A DNA stretch of 64,000 bases from Ethanoligenens sp047722935 (GCA_047722935.1 JBDNZS010000004.1:22562-86561); one strand, 5' to 3'; shown: positions 1-9,718, counted from the stretch's first letter. Program-made: numbers and translations. Notes: generated by a model from the sequence alone, not told the origin.

Positions 1-403
1 CGCGCAGTGCAGCGTCCAGCACACTGACATCCGTGACGCTCGCGCTGCCGGAATCCCCGAGGTTTTGCAGCTGCGTAATCTTGTCCTGCAATTTCTGCAG
101 TGCCTGTTGGTTCTGCGCGTCTTGCTCAGTAGGATAAATATTGGCTACCGTGCCGCCTTTGGATACCCGTTCTCCATCCGTACGCGTGTAATCGATGACG
201 CCCGACGTGCCTCCCTTGAGCACGGTCTCATCATGCAGTGCGATGGCATCCGCCGTAACGGTATCCTGCACAGTGGCAAGCGTCACCCGCTGTGTGCGGA
301 TGGGATGATACAGCATACGATATGCCTGAAAGCCCACATATGCCAGCAAAAACAGCGACAACCCAACGCGCAGCAGCCATTTGAGCGATTTGTTCATACC
401 CAT
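1..403 (-). CDS. HlyD-like membrane-anchored protein (C-terminus outside window)
   Basis: The frame runs off the left edge, so only about 134 N-terminal residues are visible. They show a short basic start, one hydrophobic segment at about residues 8-27, a stretch near 45-90 resembling the barrel-sandwich half of HlyD-type adaptors, and then a Gln-rich segment (AQNQQALQKLQDKI) that probably opens a coiled coil. ATGs at 403 and 397 are both possible and neither has a clear ribosome binding site. The gene starts six bases after the hfq stop, so translation is probably coupled. An HlyD-family adaptor is the best reading from layout; the transporter it would serve is not visible. Family assignment is an inference from the N-terminus only. 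Confidence 0.6.
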   Translation of the reverse strand, partial: MGMNKSLKWLLRVGLSLFLLAYVGFQAYRMLYHPIRTQRVTLATVQDTVTADAIALHDETVLKGGTSGVIDYTRTDGERVSKGGTVANIYPTEQDAQNQQALQKLQDKITQLQNLGDSGSASVTDVSVLDAALR

Positions 404-408
404 GGATA

Positions 409-660
409 TCAGACGTGCTCTTTATCGGGAGCGGCATTGCTGTCCAAGATAGAGACCGGCCGAACCGGAATCACCGTCGAAATCGCGTGCTTATAAACCA
501 GATCCTGCTTGCCGTCACTTTCGAGAATGACGGTGAAATTATCAAACCCCTTGACCACGCCTTTGAACTGGTACCCATTGGTCAAGAAGATAGTGACGGG
601 GATCTTGTCTTTTCGCACCTGGTTGAGAAAAACATCCTGTAAATTCATTGCTTTCTGCAT
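409..660 (-). CDS. hfq: RNA chaperone Hfq
   Basis: This is an 83-residue Sm-like protein that forms a hexameric ring binding sRNAs and mRNAs. Gln8 and Asp9 of the proximal RNA-binding face are present (NLQDVFLNQ), followed by the Sm1 region (NGYQFKGVVKGFDNF, about 28-42) and the Sm2 signature YKHAIS at 56-61. The C-terminal tail is short, as in Gram-positive Hfq. The frame is open upstream, but the ATG at 660 has a GGAGG eight bases away and gives the normal Hfq N-terminus. It lies directly downstream of miaA on the same strand, the order known from many bacteria. Confidence 0.97.
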   Translation of the reverse strand: MQKAMNLQDVFLNQVRKDKIPVTIFLTNGYQFKGVVKGFDNFTVILESDGKQDLVYKHAISTVIPVRPVSILDSNAAPDKEHV

Positions 661-767
661 ATAGATTCCTCCAAAGAGATGGCCGCTCCGCACTTGCAGC
701 GGGATTTTTGCCCTTACATAACAAGTGTGAGAAGTCACTTCCGATTTTAAACATCGCATATAAACGT

Positions 768-1724
768 TTATTCATTATAACATAGCGTGTTTGATTTATC
801 TATGCCGCGCACGGCTTGTTCACAAATTATTTCAAATTTTCCCATTCCCGCCTCGATCCAGCAGATGTCTGCCGCACGGCGGAACCATGTCATCTGCCGC
901 TTGGCATACCGTCGGGTCGCGCGCTTGAGATCCTCCACCGCCTGCTCCAGCGGGCAGTCCCCCCGCAGGTACGCTGCCAGCTCTTTATACCCGATGGCCT
1001 GCATGGCGGTGCTGTCGCGCACGTCCGCGCGGGCAAAAAGCACTCGGGCTTCCTCCAGCAGGCCGGCCTCCAGCATCGCGTCTACACGCGCGTCAATTTT
1101 GGCATAAAGCATGGCACGGTCGGCAAAACCCAATCCGATCTTGCAGGTGCGGTAGGGGGAAGGCGTCAGCTTGGAGCGCCGCTGTAGCTCGGACATGGTC
1201 ACCCCGTCCGTCTCATACACCTCAATGGCACGGATAATGCGCCCCAGATTATGCGGATGCAGTTTAGCGGCAGTCTCCGGGTCAAACCCTGCCAGCCGGT
1301 CGAGCAGTGCCTGCCCGCCCTGTGCATCCGCTTCCTGTCGCAGACGAATACGCAAAGCGTCGTTCCGTTCGGTTTCCTCAAACGTGCGCCCTGCCAGCAA
1401 CGAATCCACATAAAGTCCGGTGCCGCCCGCCACCACCGGCACCTTTCCCCGTGCATGAATGTCCGTGATGCAGGCTTTGGCCATCGCCACATACTCTGCC
1501 ACACTGCACGGTATCGCAGGGTCACGCACCCCAATCAGATGGTGCGGTATGCCGCGCATCTCCTCATGCGTAGGCTGCGCCGTGCCAATCGCCATGCCCT
1601 GATAGAGCTGCATGGAATCCGCCGAAACAACTTCGCCGCCATAGTGCAATGCCAATTCCACCGCCAGGCGGGTTTTACCGCTGGCAGTGGGACCAACCAC
1701 GGCGATTACCGGAATCTGGCTCAA
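768..1724 (-). CDS. miaA: tRNA dimethylallyltransferase MiaA
   Basis: It transfers the dimethylallyl group from DMAPP to N6 of A37 in tRNAs reading UNN codons. At 318 residues it has normal length. It shows the P-loop GPTASGKT at 11-18, the DSMQLYQG motif at 36-43 and GGTGLYVDSLL near 100. The best start is a TTG at 1724 with AGGAGGTG six bases upstream; no in-frame ATG gives a full N-terminus. The product is the substrate that MiaB, encoded upstream in the same gene line, then methylthiolates. It sits between mutL and hfq. Confidence 0.96.
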   Translation of the reverse strand: MSQIPVIAVVGPTASGKTRLAVELALHYGGEVVSADSMQLYQGMAIGTAQPTHEEMRGIPHHLIGVRDPAIPCSVAEYVAMAKACITDIHARGKVPVVAGGTGLYVDSLLAGRTFEETERNDALRIRLRQEADAQGGQALLDRLAGFDPETAAKLHPHNLGRIIRAIEVYETDGVTMSELQRRSKLTPSPYRTCKIGLGFADRAMLYAKIDARVDAMLEAGLLEEARVLFARADVRDSTAMQAIGYKELAAYLRGDCPLEQAVEDLKRATRRYAKRQMTWFRRAADICWIEAGMGKFEIICEQAVRGIDKSNTLCYNE

Positions 1725-1769
1725 CCGTGCACCTCCTGTTCTGCAACCTTTACTGAGATAGGACGGCGC

Positions 1770-3719
1770 TCACGCCCGCCCAAACTGCTTTTCAATCTCT
1801 GCGCGCGTGAGAACGAACGCCACCGGGCGACCATGCGGGCAGTAGCGCACATCGTCCAGCGCCAACACACGCTCGGCCAGTCTGGAAGCCTCTTCCGGGC
1901 CAGTCTTATCCCCCGCCTTGACGGCGGCGCGGCAGGCCACCGAATGATAGAGGTCGTCGATGCGTTCGGGCGTGAGGTCTTTGCCGTACTGCGCAAGTTT
2001 CCCCGCCAATTCCTCTACGGCAGGGACAATGTCGGTTTCCCGCAAATAGACCGGCGCGGCGCGCACCAGCACCGTCGCACCGCCGAAATCATCCACATCA
2101 AATCCTGCGTCCGACAGCACCGTGCGGTTTTCTAAAACCGCGGCATATTCTTCCCGTGCCAATGTCACCGCGCGCGGCGCCAGCAGCAATTGACTGGCAG
2201 CTTTCCCCTGTTTTCGGATTTCTTCATATAGAATCCGCTCATGTGCGGCGTGTTTGTCAATAAGATAGAGTGTGTCGCCCTCTTCTACCAGAATATACGT
2301 GCCAAAGCACTGCCCAATCACACGACGCACAAGCGCCGGGGGGCCCTCCTCCAAAACAGGCGGTGCAGACGCCGCGGATGCTTGCGACTTCGCATCCGCG
2401 TGTTCGGATTCGACAGTGTGCAAATCAGCCGATCTTTGCACTTCCGGCAAAGCCGTTTTGTACGCGGATGGTTCTGCCGCCTGCACGGACGACGGCCGCT
2501 CCTGCTGCCGATCTACGGTTTCACGCGGCGTTTGGCATGGCTCATCGTCGTCAACCGTCACATCAATCCGTCCACGCACCACCGGGGTATACGCGGTTGT
2601 CGCACCTGTGTGCAGAACACCCGCCTCACTACCTTTTCCGGATGCAAAATGCAGCTGGCTTCCGGAGGAAGATGCAAACGGCGCCGGGCGTTTTTCCTCT
2701 GTTTGGGGCAGTTGCAGTGTGGGGCGCGGATCTTTTTCCGCAATGGCGTTTTTCACCGCATAATAAATCCCCTCAAACACCGCATGTTCGTCCGCAAAAC
2801 GCACTTCGGTTTTCGCCGGATGGACGTTTACATCGACCAGCGCGGGCGACAGCGCAATATGCAGCACGCAACCGGGAAAACGCCCGACCATAATGCTTCC
2901 CCGATACGCCTGCTCCAGTGCCGCCATCGCCGTGCGGGATTTGACCAGCCGTCCATTGAGGAAGAAAAACTGCATATTGCGGTTGGCGCGGGCGCTGACC
3001 GGCTTGAGCACATAGCCCGCGACCTGCACGCCGCCCAATTCGTACGCTACTTCCAGCAAATCACGGGCGAAGTCGCGCCCCAGCACGGCATAGATAGCGG
3101 AAACCAGCTGACTGTCCCCCGGTGTGTGCAGTTCTTCCCGACCATCCTTAATGAATTTCAGCGAGACTTCCGGATGCGACAGTGCCAGCCGCTCCGCCAC
3201 CGCACGCACCGCATTGCCTTCCGTCACGTCCTTTTTGAGGAATTTCATCCGTGCGGGGGTATTGTAGAACAGGTCGCGCACAACGATCGTCGTGCCCTGC
3301 GGGCAGCCCGCAGGGCCTTGTTCCAGCACCTCGCCGCCTTCCAGTGCAATGCGGCTCCCCTCCAGTTCATCCGCCGTGCGGGTAATCAGTTCCACCTTGG
3401 ACACCGCCGTGATGGACGCCAGCGCTTCCCCGCGGAAGCCGAGCGTCCCGATGGCCTCCAGGTCAGTATCTTTTTGCACCTTGCTGGTGGCGTGGCGCAA
3501 AAACGCTGTGGCGACATCCTCCGCCGGAATGCCTCCGCCGTTGTCCGTCACACGGATGAACCACACGCCGCCGTTTTTGATTTCCAGTGTGAGGACGCGC
3601 GCGCCCGCGTCAATGGCATTTTCGAGCAGTTCCTTGACCACCGAGGCCGGACGTTCCACCACCTCGCCCGCCGCAATCTTTTCCGCGACGGCCTTGGGCA
3701 ATACATGGATACGGTTCAT
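1770..3719 (-). CDS. mutL: DNA mismatch repair protein MutL (endonuclease type)
   Basis: MutL couples MutS mismatch recognition to strand incision. The N-terminal GHKL ATPase has the Asn-containing ELLENAIDAG motif (about 30-39), DNGGGI at 59-64 and GFRGEAL at 94-100. The C-terminal half, after a poorly conserved linker (about 330-450), carries DKHAAHERILYEE, ACRAAVKAGD and CPHGRP, the metal-binding endonuclease motifs of MutL from organisms lacking MutH. A GTG start at 3731 is also open, but the ATG at 3719 has AAAGGTGG eight bases upstream. It follows mutS by about 36 bases. Confidence 0.97.
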   Translation of the reverse strand: MNRIHVLPKAVAEKIAAGEVVERPASVVKELLENAIDAGARVLTLEIKNGGVWFIRVTDNGGGIPAEDVATAFLRHATSKVQKDTDLEAIGTLGFRGEALASITAVSKVELITRTADELEGSRIALEGGEVLEQGPAGCPQGTTIVVRDLFYNTPARMKFLKKDVTEGNAVRAVAERLALSHPEVSLKFIKDGREELHTPGDSQLVSAIYAVLGRDFARDLLEVAYELGGVQVAGYVLKPVSARANRNMQFFFLNGRLVKSRTAMAALEQAYRGSIMVGRFPGCVLHIALSPALVDVNVHPAKTEVRFADEHAVFEGIYYAVKNAIAEKDPRPTLQLPQTEEKRPAPFASSSGSQLHFASGKGSEAGVLHTGATTAYTPVVRGRIDVTVDDDEPCQTPRETVDRQQERPSSVQAAEPSAYKTALPEVQRSADLHTVESEHADAKSQASAASAPPVLEEGPPALVRRVIGQCFGTYILVEEGDTLYLIDKHAAHERILYEEIRKQGKAASQLLLAPRAVTLAREEYAAVLENRTVLSDAGFDVDDFGGATVLVRAAPVYLRETDIVPAVEELAGKLAQYGKDLTPERIDDLYHSVACRAAVKAGDKTGPEEASRLAERVLALDDVRYCPHGRPVAFVLTRAEIEKQFGRA

Positions 3720-3754
3720 CGTTTCCGCCACCTTTCTATGTAAAAATCCAACGT

Positions 3755-6370
3755 TTACGTGTCATTCTTCGCAATGTGGCAAAGCTCAAACAGCAGATTG
3801 AGTGCCTCGATGGGGGCAAGTGTGTTCGCATCAATTCCACGAAGCCTTGCCAGCACGTCTTCCGCTTTCGGGTTGATCAGCGCCATCTGCGTAGGCGCGG
3901 CTTCGGCGGCAGCTTTCTTGCGCACCCCGGGTGCGGAAACCGGACGGCCTTCCTCCAGCTCACGCAAAATCTCCCGTGCGCGGGCAACTACCCGGTCGGG
4001 GATGCCGGCCAGCTTGGCGACTTCAATGCCATAGCTGTCATCCGCCCCGCCGGGGATGATACGGCGTAGAAACGTCAGCTCCTCGCCATGTTTTTTCACT
4101 GCCACGCTGTAGTTGCGCACGCCGGGCAGCAGGTCTTCGAGTGCGGTCAGCTCGTGGTAATGCGTGGCAAAAAGTGTTTTTGCACCGCACCGTTTCACAT
4201 CGGCCACGTATTCCACCACCGCGCGGGCGATGCTCATACCGTCGAACGTAGACGTGCCGCGCCCGATCTCATCCAGCAGAAGCAGGCTGTCTTTGGTGGC
4301 GTTTTCAAGGATACCCGCCACCTCGTTCATCTCCACCATGAAGGTAGACTGCCCGGACGCCAGATCGTCCGACGCGCCCACGCGGGTGAAAATGCTGTCC
4401 ACCACGCCGATGTGCGCCGCCGATGCGGGGACAAAACTGCCGATTTGCGCCATGAGTGCAATAAGTGCCACCTGCCGCATATAGGTGGATTTACCCGCCA
4501 TATTGGGGCCGGTAATAATAGCGACCCGTTCATCGCGCATATCCAGTTCGGTGTCGTTGGGAACGAACGGCACGTCGGTCAAAATAGCCTCCACTACCGG
4601 GTGCCGTCCGTCTTTGATGGAGATGCGCCCATCAATGCCAAGCTCCGGACGGCAGTAATGGTTCATCGCCGCCACATGCGCGAACGAGCAAAGCACATCC
4701 AGCCCGGCCAGTGCCGAAGCCGTGGACTGGATGCGGTGCAGCTGCTCCGCCACATGCCGGCGCACGCTGTCGAACACCTCGTATTCCAATTGCACCACGC
4801 GCTCCTGTGCGCCCAGCACCTTGCCCTCCAGTTCTTTGAGCTCCTGCGTAATATATCGCTCACAGTTGGTCAGTGTTTGCTTGCGGATATATGTATCCGG
4901 CACCTGGTCAATGTACGACTTAGTCACTTCGATGTAATAGCCAAAGACGCGGTTATAGCCGATTTTCAGGTTTTTAATACCGGTTTTTTCTTTTTCCCGC
5001 GCCTCAATCTGGGCAAGAAAGCCTTTGCCGCCGCGCATGATCTCACGCAGGCTGTCAATCTCTTCATGATAGCCGGGGCGGATCATGCCGCCCTCCCGCA
5101 CGGAAATAGGTGGGTCTTCCTCAATGGCTGCGGTAATCAGCTCATACAAATCAGGCAGCGGGTCGATGTTCCGCGTAATATCCGTGAGCAGCCGCGCCTT
5201 GCAGGGGGCAATGTGGGCTTTCAGTCCCGGCAGCCGCTCGATGGTCTCAGACAGCGCACGCAGTTCCCGGGCATTGGCTGTGCCGTAAACAATGCGGGTC
5301 ATCAGGCGCTCCAGGTCATGCACGCCGCTCAGTGCGTCCATCACGTCCTCGCGCAGGACCGCATTGCCAAACAGTTCATCCACCGCCGCCAGCCGGCGGG
5401 TGATGGGACCGGGGCGCAGCAGCGGCTGTTCGATCCAAGCGCGCAGCAGGCGTTTGCCCATCGCGGTGTTGGTGCGGTCGAGTACCCAAAGCAAGGTGCC
5501 GCGCTTTTCCCGTCCGCGCAGTGTCTCACAAAGTTCCAGATTGCGTCTTGTCACCAAACCAAGCCGCATAAACTGCGCGTCGCTGTAGACTTCCAGCTGG
5601 TTGATGCGTTCCAATCCCGTGATCTGCGTCTGCCGCAGGTAGGCAAGCAATGCGTTGAGCGCGCGAACAACCGCGGGCTTGTCCGCCAATTCCAGTGCCG
5701 CCGCATCCGGCTTGCCAAATTGTGCACAAATCGGGACAGCATCGGCGGAAAATGCTTCGTCCGCGGGCTGCCCGACCGCCGCACCCAACCGTTCCCGAAT
5801 GAACCGTTCCACATCCGCAAGCGCCAGCGCACCGCTGTTGAGCAGCACCTCACTGGGCGCAAAACGCCCCAGTTCACCGGTCAGTTTCACACCCAATTCT
5901 TCGCCGGTGAGCAGAGTGGCATGGACTTCGCCGGTGGACACATCCGCAAACGCCACCCCTGCCTGCCCGTCCTGCACACAGACCCCGGCAAGGTAGTTGT
6001 TGCGCGATTCATCGAGCATACTGCCCTCAATGACGGTGCCCGGGGTCACCACACGCACAATTTCGCGTTTCACCAGCCCTTTTGCCAGCTTGGGGTCCTC
6101 GGCCTGCTCGCAGATAGCGACTTTATACCCTTTTTCCACCAGGCGGGCAATATAGTTTTCACAACTATGATAGGGTATGCCGCACATTGGGGCACGTTCC
6201 TCCATGCCGCAGTCTTTGCCGGTGAGGGTCAGCTCCAGCTCGCGGGAAGCCAGCTTGGCGTCGTCAAAGAACATTTCATAAAAATCGCCCAGACGAAAAA
6301 ATAAAATTTCGTCCTTATGCTGTTCTTTCACCGCCTTGTACTGTCGCATCATCGGTGTCATTTCGGCCAT
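3755..6370 (-). CDS. mutS: DNA mismatch repair protein MutS
   Basis: This 871-residue mismatch sensor has the normal length of MutS1. The N-terminal mismatch-wedging motif GDFYEMFF is present (Phe30 and Glu32). The C-terminal ATPase has Walker A GPNMAGKST near residue 620 and the following signature region STFDGMSIARAVVEY. The frame is open further upstream, but the ATG at 6370 has GGAGG seven bases away and starts at the expected MAEMTPMM. It is the third gene of the miaB-ylbF-mutS-mutL-miaA-hfq line, all on the minus strand. Confidence 0.98.
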   Translation of the reverse strand: MAEMTPMMRQYKAVKEQHKDEILFFRLGDFYEMFFDDAKLASRELELTLTGKDCGMEERAPMCGIPYHSCENYIARLVEKGYKVAICEQAEDPKLAKGLVKREIVRVVTPGTVIEGSMLDESRNNYLAGVCVQDGQAGVAFADVSTGEVHATLLTGEELGVKLTGELGRFAPSEVLLNSGALALADVERFIRERLGAAVGQPADEAFSADAVPICAQFGKPDAAALELADKPAVVRALNALLAYLRQTQITGLERINQLEVYSDAQFMRLGLVTRRNLELCETLRGREKRGTLLWVLDRTNTAMGKRLLRAWIEQPLLRPGPITRRLAAVDELFGNAVLREDVMDALSGVHDLERLMTRIVYGTANARELRALSETIERLPGLKAHIAPCKARLLTDITRNIDPLPDLYELITAAIEEDPPISVREGGMIRPGYHEEIDSLREIMRGGKGFLAQIEAREKEKTGIKNLKIGYNRVFGYYIEVTKSYIDQVPDTYIRKQTLTNCERYITQELKELEGKVLGAQERVVQLEYEVFDSVRRHVAEQLHRIQSTASALAGLDVLCSFAHVAAMNHYCRPELGIDGRISIKDGRHPVVEAILTDVPFVPNDTELDMRDERVAIITGPNMAGKSTYMRQVALIALMAQIGSFVPASAAHIGVVDSIFTRVGASDDLASGQSTFMVEMNEVAGILENATKDSLLLLDEIGRGTSTFDGMSIARAVVEYVADVKRCGAKTLFATHYHELTALEDLLPGVRNYSVAVKKHGEELTFLRRIIPGGADDSYGIEVAKLAGIPDRVVARAREILRELEEGRPVSAPGVRKKAAAEAAPTQMALINPKAEDVLARLRGIDANTLAPIEALNLLFELCHIAKNDT

Positions 6371-6405
6371 GGATATTCCTCCGTTTTCTGGTTCAAGCCC
6401 GCTGT

Positions 6406-6786
6406 TCAGTGGCAGCCGGAGCAGTGGTCGCATCCGCCGGAACAATCCACTTCCCCGCTCACGGCACGCTGAATCATGTTATTGATCTGCATCAACAACT
6501 CATTCAGCTCATTCTGCGCGGTATGCAGTTCCGTCATCAGCGGATATGCCATCAGCTCGTCATAATCCGTCGCCAGTTTTTTCTGCATCTCCATCAACTC
6601 GCTCCGGTCTTCCGGCGGCTGTTTGATAGATTCCGTCAGCGTCGCTTTCCGGACGTTCCACGCTCGGATCTTGCCTTGCAGCTCCCAATCGGTCTCGACC
6701 GCCGCACGTGCCGCCTGAAGCCGCACACAACGCGGGTCCTGTGTGATCGTCTCAATCAGCTCTTTTGCTTTTTCAATGGCATCCAT
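6406..6786 (-). CDS. YlbF/YmcA (Ric) family protein with C-terminal Cys cluster
   Basis: This 126-residue, mostly helical protein matches the YlbF/YmcA family (com_ylbF). In Bacillus these small proteins form the RicA-RicF-RicT complex that controls RNase Y specificity and carries iron-sulfur clusters. The tail CSGGCDHCSGCH provides four Cys and two His residues, consistent with cluster or metal binding. The ATG abuts the miaB stop, the same adjacency as ymcA with ymcB (miaB) in Bacillus, which favours a RicA-like role. The exact subfamily cannot be fixed by eye. Confidence 0.8.
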   Translation of the reverse strand: MDAIEKAKELIETITQDPRCVRLQAARAAVETDWELQGKIRAWNVRKATLTESIKQPPEDRSELMEMQKKLATDYDELMAYPLMTELHTAQNELNELLMQINNMIQRAVSGEVDCSGGCDHCSGCH

Positions 6787-8190
6787 TCAGTTCCTCTCCT
6801 CTACAGGTACAGTTTGCGGCGTGCCGTACAGGGTCACGCCCTTTACTTGCGTAAATTCCACATTGTAAAATTTACCGGGTTCGTCCGCCGGAAATGAGAC
6901 GGTCACGCCGCTGTCAGTGTGACCGGTCGCTGTATCGTCCTGCACACGCTCTGCCAACACGCGTTCCGTTTTGCCCACGTAGTCGTTGAGGAACGCACGG
7001 CTTTTTTCTCCCTGCACGCGCAGCAGTTCTTCAAACCAGCGTGCCTTTTCCCCATGCGGCACGGGGTCGGGCATCGTTTCCGCCGGCGTTCCTTTGCGCT
7101 TGGAATACAGAAATGTGTACAGGTTTGCAAACCCGACTTCCTCCACCAGCGCGAGCGTCTGGCGGAAATCTTCCTCCGTTTCACCCGGAAACCCGACGAT
7201 CACGTCGCTGGTCAGGCACAGACCCGGAATCACCTGCCTGGCATAGGCAACCAGTTCCCGATATTGTGCGGCGGTATACCGGCGGTTCATCTGCCGAAGC
7301 ACTCGGTCGCTGCCGGATTGAAACGGCAGGTGAAGCCTGCAGGAAATCTTCGGGTTGGCCGCAATGGTGTCAAACAAGCGGTGAGACGCGTCTTTGGGAT
7401 GCGAAGTCATAAAATGCAGGCGGAACTCCCCGGGCAGAGCCGCGATTTCAGCAAGCAGCCGGGAGAAATCCCAGCCGTTCTGCAAATCCCTCCCGTAGGA
7501 GTTGACATTCTGCCCAAGCAACGTAATTTCCTTGCAACCTGTTGCTATCAATTCCGTCGCTTCCCGCAGCACCTGCTCCGGCGCGCGCGAGTGTTCCCTG
7601 CCCCGCACATACGGCACGATGCAATAGGTGCAGAAATTGTTGCACCCATGCATAACCGGCAGCCACGCGGTGTATGCGCTGTCCCGCCGCACGGGCACGC
7701 CTTCAACCACGCCGTTCTGTTCTTCCATGTCAAACACCCGCCCGTTTTCAGCCAGTGTGCGCCACAGCAGTTCCGGGAAACGCGGCAGCGCCCCCGTGCC
7801 AAACACCAAATTGACATAGGGATAGCTTTGCCTGATTTTCTGCGCAACATGCGCTTCCTGCATCATACAGCCGCAGAGCGCGATCACCATGTCTTGTTTT
7901 TGCGCCTTGATTCCCTTCAAAGCACCCACATTACCCAGCACACGTTGCTCGGCGTGTTCACGCACCGCGCAGGTGTTGAACAACACAAGATCGGCATCCC
8001 TGGGGCTGTCGGTAAACGTATAGCCCATCTGTTCGAGCATTCCGCTCAGTTTCTCGCTGTCGCTCACATTCTGCTGGCAGCCGTAGGTGCGCACATACGC
8101 CTTTTTCTCCGCCGCCCCCCACAGGCCGCGCACACGCAGGGCATATTGCCGCTGCGTTTCCCAGTTGATCTCGGGGTTTGCCTCCCGCAA
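6787..8190 (-). CDS. miaB: tRNA-2-methylthio-N6-dimethylallyladenosine synthase MiaB
   Basis: This radical SAM methylthiotransferase converts i6A37 to ms2i6A37 in tRNA. Three N-terminal auxiliary-cluster Cys lie in YGCQQN, NTCAVRE and ALCGCMM, the radical SAM motif is CNNFCTYC near residue 185, and a C-terminal TRAM-like domain follows. The best start is a TTG at 8190, eight bases from GGGAGG; the 467-residue length fits the family, with a short N-terminal extension before KAYVRTYGC. It heads the minus-strand line that ends with hfq, so both A37 modification enzymes sit in one cluster. Confidence 0.96.
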   Translation of the reverse strand: MREANPEINWETQRQYALRVRGLWGAAEKKAYVRTYGCQQNVSDSEKLSGMLEQMGYTFTDSPRDADLVLFNTCAVREHAEQRVLGNVGALKGIKAQKQDMVIALCGCMMQEAHVAQKIRQSYPYVNLVFGTGALPRFPELLWRTLAENGRVFDMEEQNGVVEGVPVRRDSAYTAWLPVMHGCNNFCTYCIVPYVRGREHSRAPEQVLREATELIATGCKEITLLGQNVNSYGRDLQNGWDFSRLLAEIAALPGEFRLHFMTSHPKDASHRLFDTIAANPKISCRLHLPFQSGSDRVLRQMNRRYTAAQYRELVAYARQVIPGLCLTSDVIVGFPGETEEDFRQTLALVEEVGFANLYTFLYSKRKGTPAETMPDPVPHGEKARWFEELLRVQGEKSRAFLNDYVGKTERVLAERVQDDTATGHTDSGVTVSFPADEPGKFYNVEFTQVKGVTLYGTPQTVPVEERN

Positions 8191-8247
8191 ATGTTTTCCC
8201 TCCCATAATGTGGTTTTATCACACCGCCCATGTGTGTTCCTTGGTTT

Positions 8248-9171
8248 TTAATGAAACGTATGGAATACTCCGCCCACGTCAGAGGTCACACAGTCTTTTC
8301 CATTCCGCTTGCTGTGATACATGAGGAGGTCCGCACGGCCGATCAGCGAGTTGGACGTATCGTCTTCCTTCGCCATGGTCACGCCTATAGACACCGTGGC
8401 CGAAACCAGTTCATCTTTTACCCGTACCACCGCATGATTGATCAGATCGCGCACCCGCTTCGCAACAGCTTCCATATCTGTTTCGTTCTCCACCGCATAG
8501 ATACCGATAAATTCCTCTCCGCCCCATCTGCCCACAATATCGCTGTTGCGCATCGAACGAATCAGGTTAGCTGACACACTGGTCAACACACGGTCACCCG
8601 TCATATGCCCGTACTGGTCATTGATCTTTTTGAAATTATCAAGATCGACAAACAACACGCAGAACTTTTTCCCATGGCGAGCCAAACGGAGCTGCCGGTC
8701 ATGAAGCGCGCTTTCCAGACTGCGGCGATTGGGCAGATTGGTGAGGATATCCGTCATGGCAAGGTTTAAAAGCACCTCGCCTTCCTGTCTGTTAAAATCC
8801 TGCATCAGATCGTCTGTAAAAATCTGCGCCACACCAATAAATTGCTTCTGCTCATAAACCGGCAATACTTTTTCCCAAATCAGGACCTTTCGACCCTGTT
8901 TGTTCCATAAAAAAGCCCGAAATGTACGAATCTGCTCGTCCTGCAATGTTTTTTGAATAAGATTGGCCTGATCTTCATCCCTTACGCCATATCGTTCAAC
9001 CAAAAGCATGTACAGGCTGCTGTAAGGGCGATGCATCGCTTCTTCCCTTGCATATCCTGTGATACGCTGCGCTGCATCGTTCCATAAAAGAACATTGCCC
9101 TGCAAATCGACAAAACAAACGCCATATGTGAAACTTGCAAAAATATTATAGCTGATTTGCTCCTGATTCAT
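8248..9171 (-). CDS. PAS-GGDEF diguanylate cyclase
   Basis: This 307-residue soluble protein has an N-terminal PAS domain (about 8-120; FVDLQGNVLLWNDAA) and a C-terminal GGDEF domain. The active site is GGEEF near residue 218, preceded by RNSD at the position of the allosteric I-site (RxxD), so product inhibition is likely. It should make c-di-GMP from GTP in response to a signal bound by PAS; no membrane segment is visible. An HD-domain gene lies just upstream, and an HD-GYP phosphodiesterase is encoded about 4.4 kb away. Confidence 0.93.
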   Translation of the reverse strand: MNQEQISYNIFASFTYGVCFVDLQGNVLLWNDAAQRITGYAREEAMHRPYSSLYMLLVERYGVRDEDQANLIQKTLQDEQIRTFRAFLWNKQGRKVLIWEKVLPVYEQKQFIGVAQIFTDDLMQDFNRQEGEVLLNLAMTDILTNLPNRRSLESALHDRQLRLARHGKKFCVLFVDLDNFKKINDQYGHMTGDRVLTSVSANLIRSMRNSDIVGRWGGEEFIGIYAVENETDMEAVAKRVRDLINHAVVRVKDELVSATVSIGVTMAKEDDTSNSLIGRADLLMYHSKRNGKDCVTSDVGGVFHTFH

Positions 9172-9211
9172 CCTATCTCTCCGCGCATTCTGCCAAATCC
9201 ACTCCGCCGTA

Positions 9212-9718
9212 TCATTGCTCCACTATGCCAAAAAGGTTCACCAGCAATTGCTTGCCTTTTTGGGTACGAAAATATTTCTTACCGATTGAGGCCGCCGCCT
9301 CTCCCGAAAGACCGTCTTCTTCGATGTTGACGAGGAAATCCGCTTCAATCAGCGCTTGAAAATCCGCACCGTCTATTTTTGTGTAACTATGGTGGTGCCC
9401 CACCAGATAGCAAACGCGCGCAGCCAAAGGAGCCGGCGCATCCAGAGTACTCAAAATCGTGCGCGCCACCGGCGGGCCTTCCAACTCTTGAAATTCACCT
9501 GCGGAAGAATGGTGTTTTTGCTCTGCGTTGTGGATACCAATATCGTGCAGCACTGCGGCAGTGAGCAGCGATTCACGCTCAAAGGTCGGCAGCTGCCCGC
9601 CAATGATCAGTGCATAGCCGAACACCTTGAGTGCGTGGCCGATACGGCGGGTATCCGACCCATTGTATGCCGTCATATGGTATAGCACATCGGCTATAAA
9701 AGCATTAAAATCATCCAT
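9212..9718 (-). CDS. HD-domain phosphohydrolase-like protein
   Basis: This 168-residue protein has the HD superfamily pattern: an early His in RRIGHALKV, the paired HDIGIHN near residue 60, and a downstream HHHSY. These residues bind metal in HD hydrolases acting on nucleotides or phosphoesters. Such short stand-alone HD proteins in Firmicutes are annotated only as phosphohydrolases and the substrate is unknown. It is transcribed toward the diguanylate cyclase gene, 40 bases away, from a promoter at 9858-9885, and may be co-transcribed with it. Confidence 0.8.
   Translation of the reverse strand: MDDFNAFIADVLYHMTAYNGSDTRRIGHALKVFGYALIIGGQLPTFERESLLTAAVLHDIGIHNAEQKHHSSAGEFQELEGPPVARTILSTLDAPAPLAARVCYLVGHHHSYTKIDGADFQALIEADFLVNIEEDGLSGEAAASIGKKYFRTQKGKQLLVNLFGIVEQ

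Noticed and set aside
2241..3743. 500-codon open frame on the plus strand
   Set aside because: It is antisense to mutL and rich in His, Arg and Cys, with no domain and no ribosome binding site.
4088..6304. 738-codon open frame on the plus strand
   Set aside because: It is exactly antisense to mutS. The translation is His/Gln-rich without family signals, a normal shadow of a GC-rich gene.
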